NCBI GenBank assembly: GCA_902587565.1
Contig: CACILT010000003.1
Coordinates: forward strand, 62,001 to 126,000
DNA from: an uncultured Alphaproteobacteria bacterium
Lineage (GTDB): Bacteria; Pseudomonadota; Alphaproteobacteria; HIMB59; GCA-002718135
Length of the DNA stretch: 64,000 nucleotides
Reading direction: 5' to 3'
Below the pieces are notes generated by a model that was not told the origin of the DNA, did not search any database, and saw nothing but the letters and a program-made list of their open reading frames with translations. Both the position numbers and the translations under genes were made by a program. Of this stretch, positions 39,043 to 47,993 are shown in pieces (positions within the stretch are counted from its first letter, which is position 1; every line of letters begins with the position of its first letter).

Positions 39043-39129
39043 TTTTCCTCCTAAAATTTTCTTTAATCATTAACAAAAATGAAATTCAAATCAAGAGACT
39101 GTTTGTCTTAAAATGATTATTTTTTAATA

Positions 39130-40137
39130 TTAAGTTCTAGTTGCAAGTTGTCTTCTGAGAACATCTATATACACAGCCAAAATAATAATAGACCCAATAA
39201 GAACTTGTTGCCAAAAAACACTAACGTTCATTAGATTTAAACCATTTCTGAGTATGCCCATGATCATAACTCCAGCAAATACACCTAAGACAGTTCCCCT
39301 ACCTCCAAAGAAACTTGCTCCACCTATAATAACTGCTGCAATTGCATCTAGTTCAGATTGCAAACCAGCATTTGGATAAGCAGAATTTGTTCTACCGGCT
39401 AAAATTAAACCGCCAATGCCTGCCAAGAAACCGCAAAGTGTGTAGACGACAATTAAAATTCGGTCTACATTTATACCTGCTGCTCTTGCCGCTCCCGGGT
39501 TGCCTCCAATCGCATAAATCCATTTACCAATTCTTGTATGATTTAAAAAAATCCAAAAGATAAAAAATATTACAATCATTAAAATTAAACTTGTGGGTAT
39601 GTACTCTCTTGCCCCTTCTCCAAAGAATGCATCGAGTTTTATTTTACCATTTCCAATAACTCTTATCTCTTCAGCAAAACCTGTTATAGGAACACCTCCA
39701 GAAATAAGGTTCCCAATTCCTCTAAATATATAAAGCGTGCCAAGCGTCATAATAAATGGATGAGGCATCCGAAGTAAAGTAATACCAATACCATTAAACA
39801 TACCGCACAAAAATCCAATTGCTGGCGCAACTAACATCACAACATACCATGGCATTCCAGCTTTTGATGCTATTGCAAGGCCCATTAAAGATAACATAAT
39901 AATTGACCCTACAGATAAATCTATCCCTGCAGTCACAATGACCATAAAAACACCAAGTGCTAACATTGATTGCCAAGAAACTTGTTTAAAAACATTTGTT
40001 ACATTCCTCCATGATAAAAAAACATCAGGTTGCAATAAATGTAAGACGGCAATCATTATTAAAATTAGCAATAAGATTCCATATCTTTCAAAAAAAGGAA
40101 TAAGTCTGACAAATAAAGTTTCTTGATTTTTATCCAT
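39130..40137 (-). CDS. Sugar ABC transporter permease (second CUT2 importer)
   Basis: An RbsC-like permease. I start it at the ATG at 40137 (335 residues, MDKNQETLFVRL), which overlaps the ATPase stop as TAATG; an upstream ATG at 40161 lies inside the ATPase gene. Hallmark segments are TAGIDLSVGSIIMLSLMG near residue 68 and VIIGGASFFGGRGTVLGVFAG near 267. It forms the membrane channel of the importer encoded at 38125-40883. Confidence 0.9.
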   Translation of the reverse strand: MDKNQETLFVRLIPFFERYGILLLILIMIAVLHLLQPDVFLSWRNVTNVFKQVSWQSMLALGVFMVIVTAGIDLSVGSIIMLSLMGLAIASKAGMPWYVVMLVAPAIGFLCGMFNGIGITLLRMPHPFIMTLGTLYIFRGIGNLISGGVPITGFAEEIRVIGNGKIKLDAFFGEGAREYIPTSLILMIVIFFIFWIFLNHTRIGKWIYAIGGNPGAARAAGINVDRILIVVYTLCGFLAGIGGLILAGRTNSAYPNAGLQSELDAIAAVIIGGASFFGGRGTVLGVFAGVMIMGILRNGLNLMNVSVFWQQVLIGSIIILAVYIDVLRRQLATRT

Positions 40138-40883
40138 TAATCTTTCTTCCCCATGATCCATCCAATTACTTCGTCTCTAGAAGTATTTTTTAATTCTGAT
40201 TGAGCAAAATTTGTTCCTTGAAATAATGCCATTACTCGATCACAAACTGTAAATATATCGTCCATTCTATGACTAATTACTATGACGCTAACACCTAATT
40301 TTTTGAGGTTTAAAATTAAATCTAAAACTTTTCCAACCTCCTTAACGGCGAGTGCAGCTGTTGGTTCATCCATTAATACTATTTTGGCATTAAAAGCTGT
40401 AGCTCTAGCAATTGCTACTGCTTGTCTTTGCCCACCTGATAATTCTTCTACTTTTTGATCAGCACTCTTTACATTTATTTTTAGTTTAGCAAGATGTTCT
40501 TCAGTTAGTTGCTTTCTTTTTTTATGATCCAAAAAATTGAAAGGCCCAACTTTTCTTGTTGGTTCTCTTCCTAAAAATATATTATCACCAATAGGGAGAT
40601 TACCAGCAAGTGCTAAATCTTGATAGACCATTTCTAAGCCTAAATTTTGAGAGTCCCTTGGACTATTTAAAGTTACTTTTTCTTTATCAAAAAAAAGTGA
40701 TCCTTCACTTGGCTTATATAAACCAGATAAAACTTTCATTAATGTAGATTTGCCTGCACCATTATCACCAACAACACCAAGAACCTCACCTTTATTTAGG
40801 TGAAGATCTACATTTTGAAGAGCTGTGATTGTTCCGAAAAATTTTGAAACTGATTTAGCTTCTAGTACTAAGTTATCTGACAT
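40137..40883 (-). CDS. Sugar ABC transporter ATP-binding protein (second CUT2 importer)
   Basis: A 248-residue single-domain ATPase. Walker A GDNGAGKSTLMKVL is near residue 38, the signature ELSGGQRQAVAIARA near 147 and Walker B IVLMDEPTAAL near 168, followed by VISHRMDD. It is close in length and layout to the ATPase at 32913 and is likewise FrcA-like rather than the double-domain RbsA. It leads its operon, reversing the gene order of the first importer. Confidence 0.88.
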   Translation of the reverse strand: MSDNLVLEAKSVSKFFGTITALQNVDLHLNKGEVLGVVGDNGAGKSTLMKVLSGLYKPSEGSLFFDKEKVTLNSPRDSQNLGLEMVYQDLALAGNLPIGDNIFLGREPTRKVGPFNFLDHKKRKQLTEEHLAKLKINVKSADQKVEELSGGQRQAVAIARATAFNAKIVLMDEPTAALAVKEVGKVLDLILNLKKLGVSVIVISHRMDDIFTVCDRVMALFQGTNFAQSELKNTSRDEVIGWIMGKKD

Positions 40884-40904
40884 AAGTGTGTTTTTAAATA
40901 AATT

Positions 40905-41933
40905 TTAATTAATATCAACTGGTTTTGAGCGTAAATATTTAACAGTTTCTCTCTCAGCTTTTTTACATAATTTAGGTGGTAGGCCTTTTGAAATAAGTTT
41001 TAAATCTTGAATTACTAATTCACCCATCTCTTTAAATGCGCTATCTAGTGCGCCAGCTCTATGTGGAGAAAAAATTACATTTTTAAATTTTCTTAGTTTA
41101 TGATTTTTAGGAAATGGTTCTTGTGGAAAAACATCAATGGCTGCAAAGACATTTCTATTTTTTAAAAAATTAAAAAAATCATCAAAATTTATTATGGCTG
41201 CTCTACTCATTAATACAAAGACTGATCCGTCTTTTATTAATTTAAATTTAGAATTATTAATCATGGATTCATTAGATGAAGTTATAGAAGCTAGAACATA
41301 AATAATATCTGCATTTTTCAATAGTGAATTTAAATTTGTTGGTTTAACATCAAATTTTTCAATTTCTTTATCAGGAATCCAAGGATCATAGGCAATAATA
41401 TTATTAGAAAATGCTTTAAGTATAGGTGTAAGTGATTTTGCTAGATCTCCAAAACCAATTAGACCAAATTTTTTATTTTTTAGTAAAAAATTATTTTGAC
41501 TTATTGCACCTCCATATTTTTCTTTTTTTAAAATAAAATCTGAATGAGCAATATGAATGCTTCTTGCAATTGATAAAGTAAGGCCTACTGCCATTTCAGC
41601 AACAGGCTGAGCAAACACTGGAGATGTTGCTAAAACGTGTATTCCTTTTTTAAAACAATAATCATAATCCATATTGTCCATAAAATTACTCTCTACGTTG
41701 AATATTGCTTTAAGCTTAGTTGATTTAGAAATTATAGATGATGGTAAGTTTGGTTGTCCGAAAATATAATCTGCATTAGGTAAATTTTTTTTATAAAAAT
41801 TATTTTTATTTTTGTTTGGTGCAGTAATAAGTTTAAAATTTTTTTTTAAATATTTTAAATTTGTTTTAGAAAAAAGTAAATCCATTGTTCTTGGATATGG
41901 ATCTATTAAAATTATTGGCTTGTTTTGAATCAT
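40905..41933 (-). CDS. D-isomer-specific 2-hydroxyacid dehydrogenase family protein
   Basis: A 342-residue protein with the NAD-binding GxGxxxK-type motif LIGFGDLAKSL near residue 158, VLMSRAAIINFDDF near 242 (where relatives have the catalytic Arg in N-T-x-R-G) and the catalytic His in FSPHRAGALD near 292. Members reduce 2-keto acids or oxidise D-2-hydroxyacids such as glycerate or phosphoglycerate. It sits between iolD and a sugar importer and is distinct from the PGDH-like gene at 43911. The substrate is unknown; a sugar-acid catabolic role is inferred. Confidence 0.8.
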   Translation of the reverse strand: MIQNKPIILIDPYPRTMDLLFSKTNLKYLKKNFKLITAPNKNKNNFYKKNLPNADYIFGQPNLPSSIISKSTKLKAIFNVESNFMDNMDYDYCFKKGIHVLATSPVFAQPVAEMAVGLTLSIARSIHIAHSDFILKKEKYGGAISQNNFLLKNKKFGLIGFGDLAKSLTPILKAFSNNIIAYDPWIPDKEIEKFDVKPTNLNSLLKNADIIYVLASITSSNESMINNSKFKLIKDGSVFVLMSRAAIINFDDFFNFLKNRNVFAAIDVFPQEPFPKNHKLRKFKNVIFSPHRAGALDSAFKEMGELVIQDLKLISKGLPPKLCKKAERETVKYLRSKPVDIN

Positions 41934-41965
41934 GATAATATTAACTTTTAGAAAAAAATTAATTT

Positions 41966-43810
41966 TTATACACCTTTACGTTGTTTATTTTTACCTTCTA
42001 AAAATTCTTTAATTGCTGCTTTATTACCTTCCGTTTTCTCAACTTCAAGTGTTGGACTTTCCCAAAAAGCCGTACCTTCCAACCATTCATAACCATGTGT
42101 TTTTATCGAAATAACATAGGTTTTCTCTGATTCTTTTGCTCTTTTAAACGCTGCTTCAAGCTCAGAAATAGATTTGACAGTTTCACCATTTGCCCCCATA
42201 CTTTTTGCATGAGCTTCAAAATCAACAAACTGTACATTTGTAGCTCTTGCTGCATTTAAATTACAAAGATATTCTTTTCCACCTTTTGCTAGTTGCAATC
42301 TATTAATGACCATGTGACCACCATTATCACAAATAACAATAATTAATTTTTTATCATATAAAACGGAACTATAGATATCGCTATTTTGTAATAGATATGA
42401 ACCATCTCCTACAAATACAATTACATCTTGATTGGGTTTTGCCATTTTGATTCCTAGCGCACCAGATATTTCGTAACTCATGCAACTAAATCCCCATTCA
42501 GTTTCAAAAGTGTTTAATTCTTTAGGTTTCCATATTTGCACTACTTCCCCAACTAGTCCTCCTGCTGCAGTTACTACAATATCTGATGGGTCTGAATTTC
42601 TATAAACGGCACCTACGGCATGAGCATAAGATGGTAATTCCTGATTAGTTGGTCCACTCTCTTTAGCAACATATTCATCCCACTTATTTCTTTCCTCTAT
42701 TGAACGCTGATACCAAACATCAGGTGCCTTCCAATCTCCAAGAACTTTAGATAATTCTTGAAGTCCAATTTTTGCATCACTCACAACAGGAGTTGCACGA
42801 TGTTTAGTAGTATCAAATCTCGAAGTGTTTATTGATACGAGTTGAAAATTTTCATTTTCAAAATTAGTCCATGAGCCCGTTGTAAAATCACCCAATTTAG
42901 TACCTACTGCTAATGCTAGATCTGTATCAGTGGCAAGATTATTTGATGAGCCTTCTCCAAGACAACCTATAGCACTTATATAGTAAGGATCATCTTTATT
43001 CATGCATCCAATACCCATTACGGTTGCGGTTACAGGAATATTATGTTTTTTTGCAAAAGCAGAAATTTCCTCTTCAGCTTCTGAATATAAAACACCACCT
43101 CCAGATATAATTATGGGTTGTTTAGAATTTTTTAATTTATCCGCAGCTTTTTGTATTTGATTTGGATCGGGATGAATTCTTCTTATTTCATGAATTCTTT
43201 CTTCAAAAAAGATTTCAGGATAATCATACGCTTCTCCTTGAACATCTTGTGACATTGAAATAACTGCAGGTCCACAATCAGCTGGATCAAGCATCATACT
43301 TATAGCTTGTGGTAGAGATGTTAAAATTTGCTCTGGTCTTGTAATTCTATCAAAGTATTTTGACACTGATTTAAATGAATCATTTTGCGTTTCAGTTGGA
43401 GAATTGAAATTTTCAACTTGTTGTAAAACTGGATCGGGGAAACGGCTAGAAAATGTATCGCCGGGTAAAAGTAAGATAGGCAATCTGTTACTTAATGCGA
43501 CGGCTGCTGCAGTAACCATATTAGTTGAACCAGGCCCCACTGAGGATGTGGCTATAAATATTTGTTTTCTTCGTTTCGCACGTGAGTATGCAATTCCAGT
43601 TAGTGCCATATTTTGCTCATGATGCCCTCTGTATCCTGGAAGTTCATCTTGAAGTTCTTCCATAGCTTGACCAATGCAAGCAACATTACCATGACCATAA
43701 ATTCCAAATGCACCAGGAAATAAAGGTTCTTTTTTTCCATCGATTACAATTTTTTGTACTGTTAAAAATTTAATTAAAGCATGTGAACATGACATTCTAA
43801 CTGTTTTCAT
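41966..43810 (-). CDS. iolD: 3D-(3,5/4)-trihydroxycyclohexane-1,2-dione hydrolase (IolD-like ThDP enzyme)
   Basis: A 614-residue thiamine diphosphate enzyme. The N-terminus MKTVRMSCSHALIKFLTVQ, GAFGIYGHGNVACIGQAM, the cofactor-activating Glu in YRGHHEQNMALTG near residue 63, and LPILLLPGDTFSSRFPDPVL match IolD more closely than acetolactate synthases. The ThDP-binding motif is VFVGDGSYLLQNSD near residue 468. IolD opens the ring in myo-inositol breakdown. No iolB, iolC or iolE is present, though two Gfo/Idh dehydrogenases could supply the IolG step. The alternative is an IolD-like enzyme for another cyclic or acyclic dione. Confidence 0.8.
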   Translation of the reverse strand: MKTVRMSCSHALIKFLTVQKIVIDGKKEPLFPGAFGIYGHGNVACIGQAMEELQDELPGYRGHHEQNMALTGIAYSRAKRRKQIFIATSSVGPGSTNMVTAAAVALSNRLPILLLPGDTFSSRFPDPVLQQVENFNSPTETQNDSFKSVSKYFDRITRPEQILTSLPQAISMMLDPADCGPAVISMSQDVQGEAYDYPEIFFEERIHEIRRIHPDPNQIQKAADKLKNSKQPIIISGGGVLYSEAEEEISAFAKKHNIPVTATVMGIGCMNKDDPYYISAIGCLGEGSSNNLATDTDLALAVGTKLGDFTTGSWTNFENENFQLVSINTSRFDTTKHRATPVVSDAKIGLQELSKVLGDWKAPDVWYQRSIEERNKWDEYVAKESGPTNQELPSYAHAVGAVYRNSDPSDIVVTAAGGLVGEVVQIWKPKELNTFETEWGFSCMSYEISGALGIKMAKPNQDVIVFVGDGSYLLQNSDIYSSVLYDKKLIIVICDNGGHMVINRLQLAKGGKEYLCNLNAARATNVQFVDFEAHAKSMGANGETVKSISELEAAFKRAKESEKTYVISIKTHGYEWLEGTAFWESPTLEVEKTEGNKAAIKEFLEGKNKQRKGV

Positions 43811-43910
43811 AGGTTCCTCTCACAAATTAGATAGATATTATTATATTAAAAAAATAATTTAAAGGGTTAAACAATTTATTTTTGTTATATTTTAGAATAT
43901 AAAATTATTC

Positions 43911-44876
43911 ATGAAAATAGGAATTGTTCAAGAAATTCACCCAAAAGGTTACGACGTACTTAAAAGAAATAATTTAGATTACTTTGTTATCAATAACACT
44001 GAAGAAAGTCATTTAACAGAAAAATTAGCAGATGTTGATGGCATAATTGTCAGAACAGCAGATATTAATAAAAAAATTTTATCAAAAGCTAAAAATTTAA
44101 AGATTTTATCTAGGCATGGTGTTGGATATGACAATGTTGATACAGAGTTTTTAAATACAAATAAAATAGCTTTAGCTATAACGGGAAGCGCCAATGCCAC
44201 TAGTGTTGCAGAACATGTAATGACAATGATGCTTTGCCTTACTAAAAATATTTTTGAGTCAGATAAACTAGTTAAATCAAATAAATTTCAGGATAAAGGT
44301 AATCTCCCAAATTTTTTTGAACTGTATAAAAAAAATATATTAATATTAGGTTTTGGCAGAATAGGCAAAGCATTAGCAAAAAGATGTATGGGTTTTGAAA
44401 TGAATATTTATGTTCACGATCCTTTTGTTTCAAAAGAGGATATTGCTAAACAGAACTGTATACCTATTGATAAGGAAGAGGGATTCAAAATTGCAGATTA
44501 TATAAGTATCCACTTACCTTTGAATTCCCATACTAAAGATTTAATTTCTTTTGAACAATTTAATATTTTCAAATCAAATTTAATTTTAATTAATACAGCA
44601 AGAGGGGGTATTATTAATGAGGAAGCATTATACAAAGCTCTAAAAAATAAAAAAATTTTTGGTGCTGGAATAGACGTATTTGAAAAAGAACCTCCTATTG
44701 AAAATCATAAATTATTTACTTTAAAGAATACATTGTTAACACCTCATAATGCAGCTTTGACTTTAGAATGTAGAAAAAGAATGTCCGTAGAGTCATGCGA
44801 AAATGTTGTTAATTTTCTTACAGAAAGTAAAAATTTAAATGAAGGTAATATTATTAATTTAAATATTATAAATTAA
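43911..44876 (+). CDS. Phosphoglycerate dehydrogenase-like D-2-hydroxyacid dehydrogenase
   Basis: A 321-residue NAD-dependent dehydrogenase. SRHGVGYDNVD near residue 66, the Rossmann motif LGFGRIGKALAKR near 146, INTARGGIINEEAL (substrate Arg) near 228, FEKEPP and the catalytic His in LTPHNAALT near 281 are all in place. It lacks the ACT regulatory domain of SerA, so it may act on another hydroxyacid such as hydroxypyruvate or glycerate. It is divergent from iolD, and its last four bases overlap the convergent Rieske-like gene. Confidence 0.85.
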   Translation: MKIGIVQEIHPKGYDVLKRNNLDYFVINNTEESHLTEKLADVDGIIVRTADINKKILSKAKNLKILSRHGVGYDNVDTEFLNTNKIALAITGSANATSVAEHVMTMMLCLTKNIFESDKLVKSNKFQDKGNLPNFFELYKKNILILGFGRIGKALAKRCMGFEMNIYVHDPFVSKEDIAKQNCIPIDKEEGFKIADYISIHLPLNSHTKDLISFEQFNIFKSNLILINTARGGIINEEALYKALKNKKIFGAGIDVFEKEPPIENHKLFTLKNTLLTPHNAALTLECRKRMSVESCENVVNFLTESKNLNEGNIINLNIIN

Positions 44877-45193
44877 ATATTTAGATAAAGATTTCCATCT
44901 TCTTCTGTTACTTCAAAAACTTTTAATGGGACTTGATCTAAATCAGAGATGGAATCTCCAGAAACTATACTAAATTTATTACCACAAGTGGGACACTCTA
45001 GTTCTTCGCCTTCAATATTAGATTCACTTAATAAAGTTTTTTCAGCACATGGACAATTTCCTTCAGTTGCAAAGAAACCAGATTCAAGTCTATAAATTGC
45101 GTAGTTTATATCTTCGTATTCAAAGTTTTCTACAGAACCAATATCGATATCATCGACTTCACCTATTAAGATTGGTTCTACTTCATCATTCAT
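44873..45193 (-). CDS. Rieske-fold ferredoxin with four Cys in place of the Cys/His pairs
   Basis: A 106-residue soluble protein with the length and strand pattern of Rieske ferredoxins (nirD/BphA3 type), starting with a variable strand and ILIGEVDDIDIG. A Rieske site is C-x-H-x15-17-C-x2-H. Here the same spacing reads CPC (Cys47, Cys49), 17 residues, then CPTC (Cys67, Cys70), so both His ligands are Cys. It could hold a low-potential [2Fe-2S], a rubredoxin-like iron or zinc. It lies just upstream of the 3' end of a plus-strand gene and just downstream of the LldD-type gene in the deoxy-sugar operon. Partner unknown. Confidence 0.65.
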   Translation of the reverse strand: MNDEVEPILIGEVDDIDIGSVENFEYEDINYAIYRLESGFFATEGNCPCAEKTLLSESNIEGEELECPTCGNKFSIVSGDSISDLDQVPLKVFEVTEEDGNLYLNI

Positions 45194-45253
45194 AAAAAAA
45201 TTGTAGAATAAAATTGAATTAGAATAAATATTTTTTTTTAAATATTTGCTGAA

Positions 45254-46408
45254 TTATCTGAATTTTAGATTTTTTCTTGTTAGTTCTTTTACGTTAGAAA
45301 CTCCCATTAATTTCATATCTCGTTCAATTTCATTGCGTAAATTTGATAAGCTTTTTTCAACTCCTTTTTGACCTCCAGCAGCAAGAGCGTATAAGTACAT
45401 TCTCCCACCTGAACATGCTTTTGCACCAAGAGATAGAGCTTTTAATACATGTGTTCCCCTTCTAATACCTCCCTCACAAATTACATCAATTTTATCTCCA
45501 ACTGCATCGACTATTTCAGCTAATTGATCAAAGGGAGATCGGGAACCATCAAGCTGTCTACCACCGTGATTAGAAACCATTATTGCTGAAGCACCAACAT
45601 CAACAGCTTTCTTTGCGTCATCTACTGACATTACACCTTTGATTGCAAATTGACGACCCCACTCTTTATTAATATTTTCAACATCTTTCCAACTCATAGA
45701 ATTATCAAGCATTTTAGTAAAATAGTCTCCTATAGTGGTCATAACGGTAGTACCCTCACTAATGTGATCCTTCAAATTACTCAATTCCCATTTAGGTTTT
45801 GTAAAATAATCTACAGCCCATTTTGGGTGTAACATAAAACTTAGAACACTATTAAGTTTGAGTTTCATTGGAATAGTGAAGCCGGTATACAAATCTCTTT
45901 CACGGTTTCCTCCTACCGCTGTATCAACAGTAACAGCCATTGCTTCAAAATTAGATTCTTTACATCTTTCAATTAAAGCTTTGTTTAGCCCCTTGTCCTT
46001 GTGAACATAAAGCTGAAAAAGTTTTGGGGTTTTTACCAAATTAGATATCTCTTCAATACTTGCTGTCCCCAAAGAAGAAATTCCAAACATAGTTCCAAAT
46101 TTTTCAGCAGCTTTTGCAACACCTATTTCTCCTTCGTGATGAAACAATCTTTGAAGAGCAGTTGGTGCGCAGTACAAAGGCATATCTAATTTTTGTCCCA
46201 TTACCGTAGTTGACATATCTACTTTATCAACTCCACTTAGAACGTTTGGAATTAAATCACATTGTTCATATGCATCAGTATTTCTTTTGTATGTAATTTC
46301 ATCATCAGCAGCACCATCAATATAATGAAAGATAGGATTGGGAAGTCGTTTCTTTGCTAAATTCCTAAAATCTTTGACATTATGACAGTTATTGACGCTT
46401 CCAAACAT
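45254..46408 (-). CDS. lldD: FMN-dependent L-lactate dehydrogenase-type alpha-hydroxyacid oxidase
   Basis: A 384-residue TIM-barrel flavoenzyme. It has FHYIDGAADDEITYKRN near residue 27, LYCAPTALQRLFHHEGE near 78, QLYVHKDKG near 136 and the catalytic SNHGGRQLDGSRSP near 280 with ICEGGIRRG following. This is the LldD layout. It lies in one operon with fuconate dehydratase, an SDR and an FAH hydrolase. That route releases L-lactate plus pyruvate from a 2,4-diketo-3-deoxy acid, so oxidising lactate to pyruvate would finish it. Its start overlaps the FAH stop by one base. Confidence 0.88.
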   Translation of the reverse strand: MFGSVNNCHNVKDFRNLAKKRLPNPIFHYIDGAADDEITYKRNTDAYEQCDLIPNVLSGVDKVDMSTTVMGQKLDMPLYCAPTALQRLFHHEGEIGVAKAAEKFGTMFGISSLGTASIEEISNLVKTPKLFQLYVHKDKGLNKALIERCKESNFEAMAVTVDTAVGGNRERDLYTGFTIPMKLKLNSVLSFMLHPKWAVDYFTKPKWELSNLKDHISEGTTVMTTIGDYFTKMLDNSMSWKDVENINKEWGRQFAIKGVMSVDDAKKAVDVGASAIMVSNHGGRQLDGSRSPFDQLAEIVDAVGDKIDVICEGGIRRGTHVLKALSLGAKACSGGRMYLYALAAGGQKGVEKSLSNLRNEIERDMKLMGVSNVKELTRKNLKFR

Positions 46409-47256
46409 TATGCCTGAATTGTTTTTTGTGTTTGTTCTCCTAAGCCCTCAATTCCTAATTTCATTACATCACCAGCCTTTAAAAATACTTGGGGCTTCAT
46501 TCCCATGCCAACACCAGGGGGTGTTCCTGTAGAAATAATATCCCCTGGCTGTAATGACATAAATTGGCTTAGATAACTTATTAAGAAGTTTACACCGTAA
46601 ACCATTGTGCTAGTTGAACCATCTTGCATTGTTTTACCATTAACCTCTAGCCACATCTTTAAATTTTGGGGATCAGGCACCTCATCTGTTGTTACTAAGT
46701 AAGGTCCAATGGGCCCAAACGTATCACATGATTTACCTTTGACCCATTGACCCGAATGTTCAATTTGAAATTCTCTTTCACTAAGATCGTTTATGACACA
46801 ATATCCAGCTATATGTGCTTGTGACTCACTCTCGGAAATATATTTTGCTTCTTTTCCTATAACAACTCCAAGTTCAACTTCCCAATCAGACTTTACAGAT
46901 TTCTTTGGGATTTCTACATCATCATTTGGACCAATTACAGCGCTTGTTGCTTTTGCAAATATAATTGGTTCAGGTGGCACTTTTTGTCCTGTTTCTTCAG
47001 CATGATCAGAATAGTTTAGACCAATACAAATAAATTTACCTATACTTTCTTTACAAACACAAGGTGCAATACCGTCATGACTTGCAACTATGGGTAAAGA
47101 TTCAAGGTCAGCTTTTTTTACTTCATTAAGCTTATCGATAGTTATATTTTTGTTATCCCAATCTTTTACTAAAGAAGAAGCATCACGAACTTGCCCCTGT
47201 GTATCTAATATCCCTGGTTTTACTTCTTTACCAATTCTGTATCTTAAAGTTTTCAT
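46408..47256 (-). CDS. FAH-family 2,4-diketo-3-deoxy-acid hydrolase
   Basis: A fumarylacetoacetate hydrolase-fold protein. The ATG at 47256 overlaps the SDR stop (TAATG) and gives 282 residues starting MKTLRYRIG; an ATG four codons upstream lies inside the SDR gene. Metal ligands and active site appear in ICIGLNYSDHAEET near residue 73, SDWEVELGVVIG near 125 and GKSCDTFGPIGPYLVT near 175, with IISTGTPPGVGMG near 245. Relatives cleave 2,4-diketo-3-deoxy-L-fuconate or -rhamnonate to pyruvate and L-lactate, which fits the neighbours exactly. Confidence 0.87.
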   Translation of the reverse strand: MKTLRYRIGKEVKPGILDTQGQVRDASSLVKDWDNKNITIDKLNEVKKADLESLPIVASHDGIAPCVCKESIGKFICIGLNYSDHAEETGQKVPPEPIIFAKATSAVIGPNDDVEIPKKSVKSDWEVELGVVIGKEAKYISESESQAHIAGYCVINDLSEREFQIEHSGQWVKGKSCDTFGPIGPYLVTTDEVPDPQNLKMWLEVNGKTMQDGSTSTMVYGVNFLISYLSQFMSLQPGDIISTGTPPGVGMGMKPQVFLKAGDVMKLGIEGLGEQTQKTIQA

Positions 47257-47993
47257 TATAAAGTCCATCCTCCATCTATTAAATTTAGTGTTCCTGTTAC
47301 AAAGTCTGATTCATCACTTGCTAAATAAGTTGCAAGTGAAGCAATTTCTTCAGGTTGCGCCAATCTACCCATAGCTTGTCTGGCAATAAAATCCTCTCGA
47401 GCTTTTTTTGGATCATCGGCCATGTTTACTCTACCTTCCCATGAAGGTGTTTCCACAGTTCCAGGGAGTATTGCATTACAGCGTATTCCATTTTTAACAT
47501 AATCTGCGGCAAGAGCTTTAACAAATCCATTTAGCGCAGCTTTTGTTGTACCATAAATAAATCTGTTAGGTGCTCCTTTTACATTTGAGGCAGCAGAAGA
47601 TACAATTATTATATTTCCTTTTCCTTGATCCAACATTTTAGGTAATAAATTGTAACTCATTAAATAAGCTGAAAATACATTTACATTAATCGATCGATAA
47701 AATTCTGTTTCATCACATTGCAATAATGTTCCGTGATGAACAAAACCTACAGCATGAAAAAGAACGTCAACAACGTCAATAGTGGAACAAAATTCTTCAA
47801 CTGCATTTTTATCTGTTGCATCTAGTTTTTGAGTTTTTATTGAATTATTTTCTTTATTTAATTCAACTAGTTTTTCTTCATTAATATCGGTTGCAATGAT
47901 AGAAGCACCTTCGTTAGCAAATTTAAGTGCTGTTGCTCTACCTATACCTTGTGCTGCTGCAGTCACTATTATTTTTTTATCTTTTAATCTCAT
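47256..47993 (-). CDS. SDR dehydrogenase, probable 2-keto-3-deoxy-L-fuconate dehydrogenase (BDH2/DHRS6-like)
   Basis: A 245-residue classical SDR. TAAAQGIGRATA near residue 11 binds NAD, Ser is in IIVSSAASNVKG near 132, and the catalytic pair is in YGTTKAALNGFVKALAADYV near 145. ATDINEEKL, GFVHHGTLLQCDE and IRCNAILPGTVETPS resemble mammalian BDH2/DHRS6 and the bacterial 2-keto-3-deoxy-L-fuconate dehydrogenases of the oxidative fucose pathway. It oxidises C4 before hydrolytic cleavage by the adjacent FAH protein. It overlaps the fuconate dehydratase gene by four bases. Confidence 0.87.
   Translation of the reverse strand: MRLKDKKIIVTAAAQGIGRATALKFANEGASIIATDINEEKLVELNKENNSIKTQKLDATDKNAVEEFCSTIDVVDVLFHAVGFVHHGTLLQCDETEFYRSINVNVFSAYLMSYNLLPKMLDQGKGNIIIVSSAASNVKGAPNRFIYGTTKAALNGFVKALAADYVKNGIRCNAILPGTVETPSWEGRVNMADDPKKAREDFIARQAMGRLAQPEEIASLATYLASDESDFVTGTLNLIDGGWTL

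Noticed and set aside
41966..43810. Acetolactate synthase or glyoxylate carboligase
   Set aside because: N-terminal and Glu-region motifs (GAFGIYGHGNVACIGQAM, GHHEQNMALTG) and the 614-residue length fit IolD better.
47090..47374. A 94-codon plus-strand frame over the FAH and SDR genes
   Set aside because: It is antisense to two well-supported overlapping genes, and its translation shows no recognisable fold.
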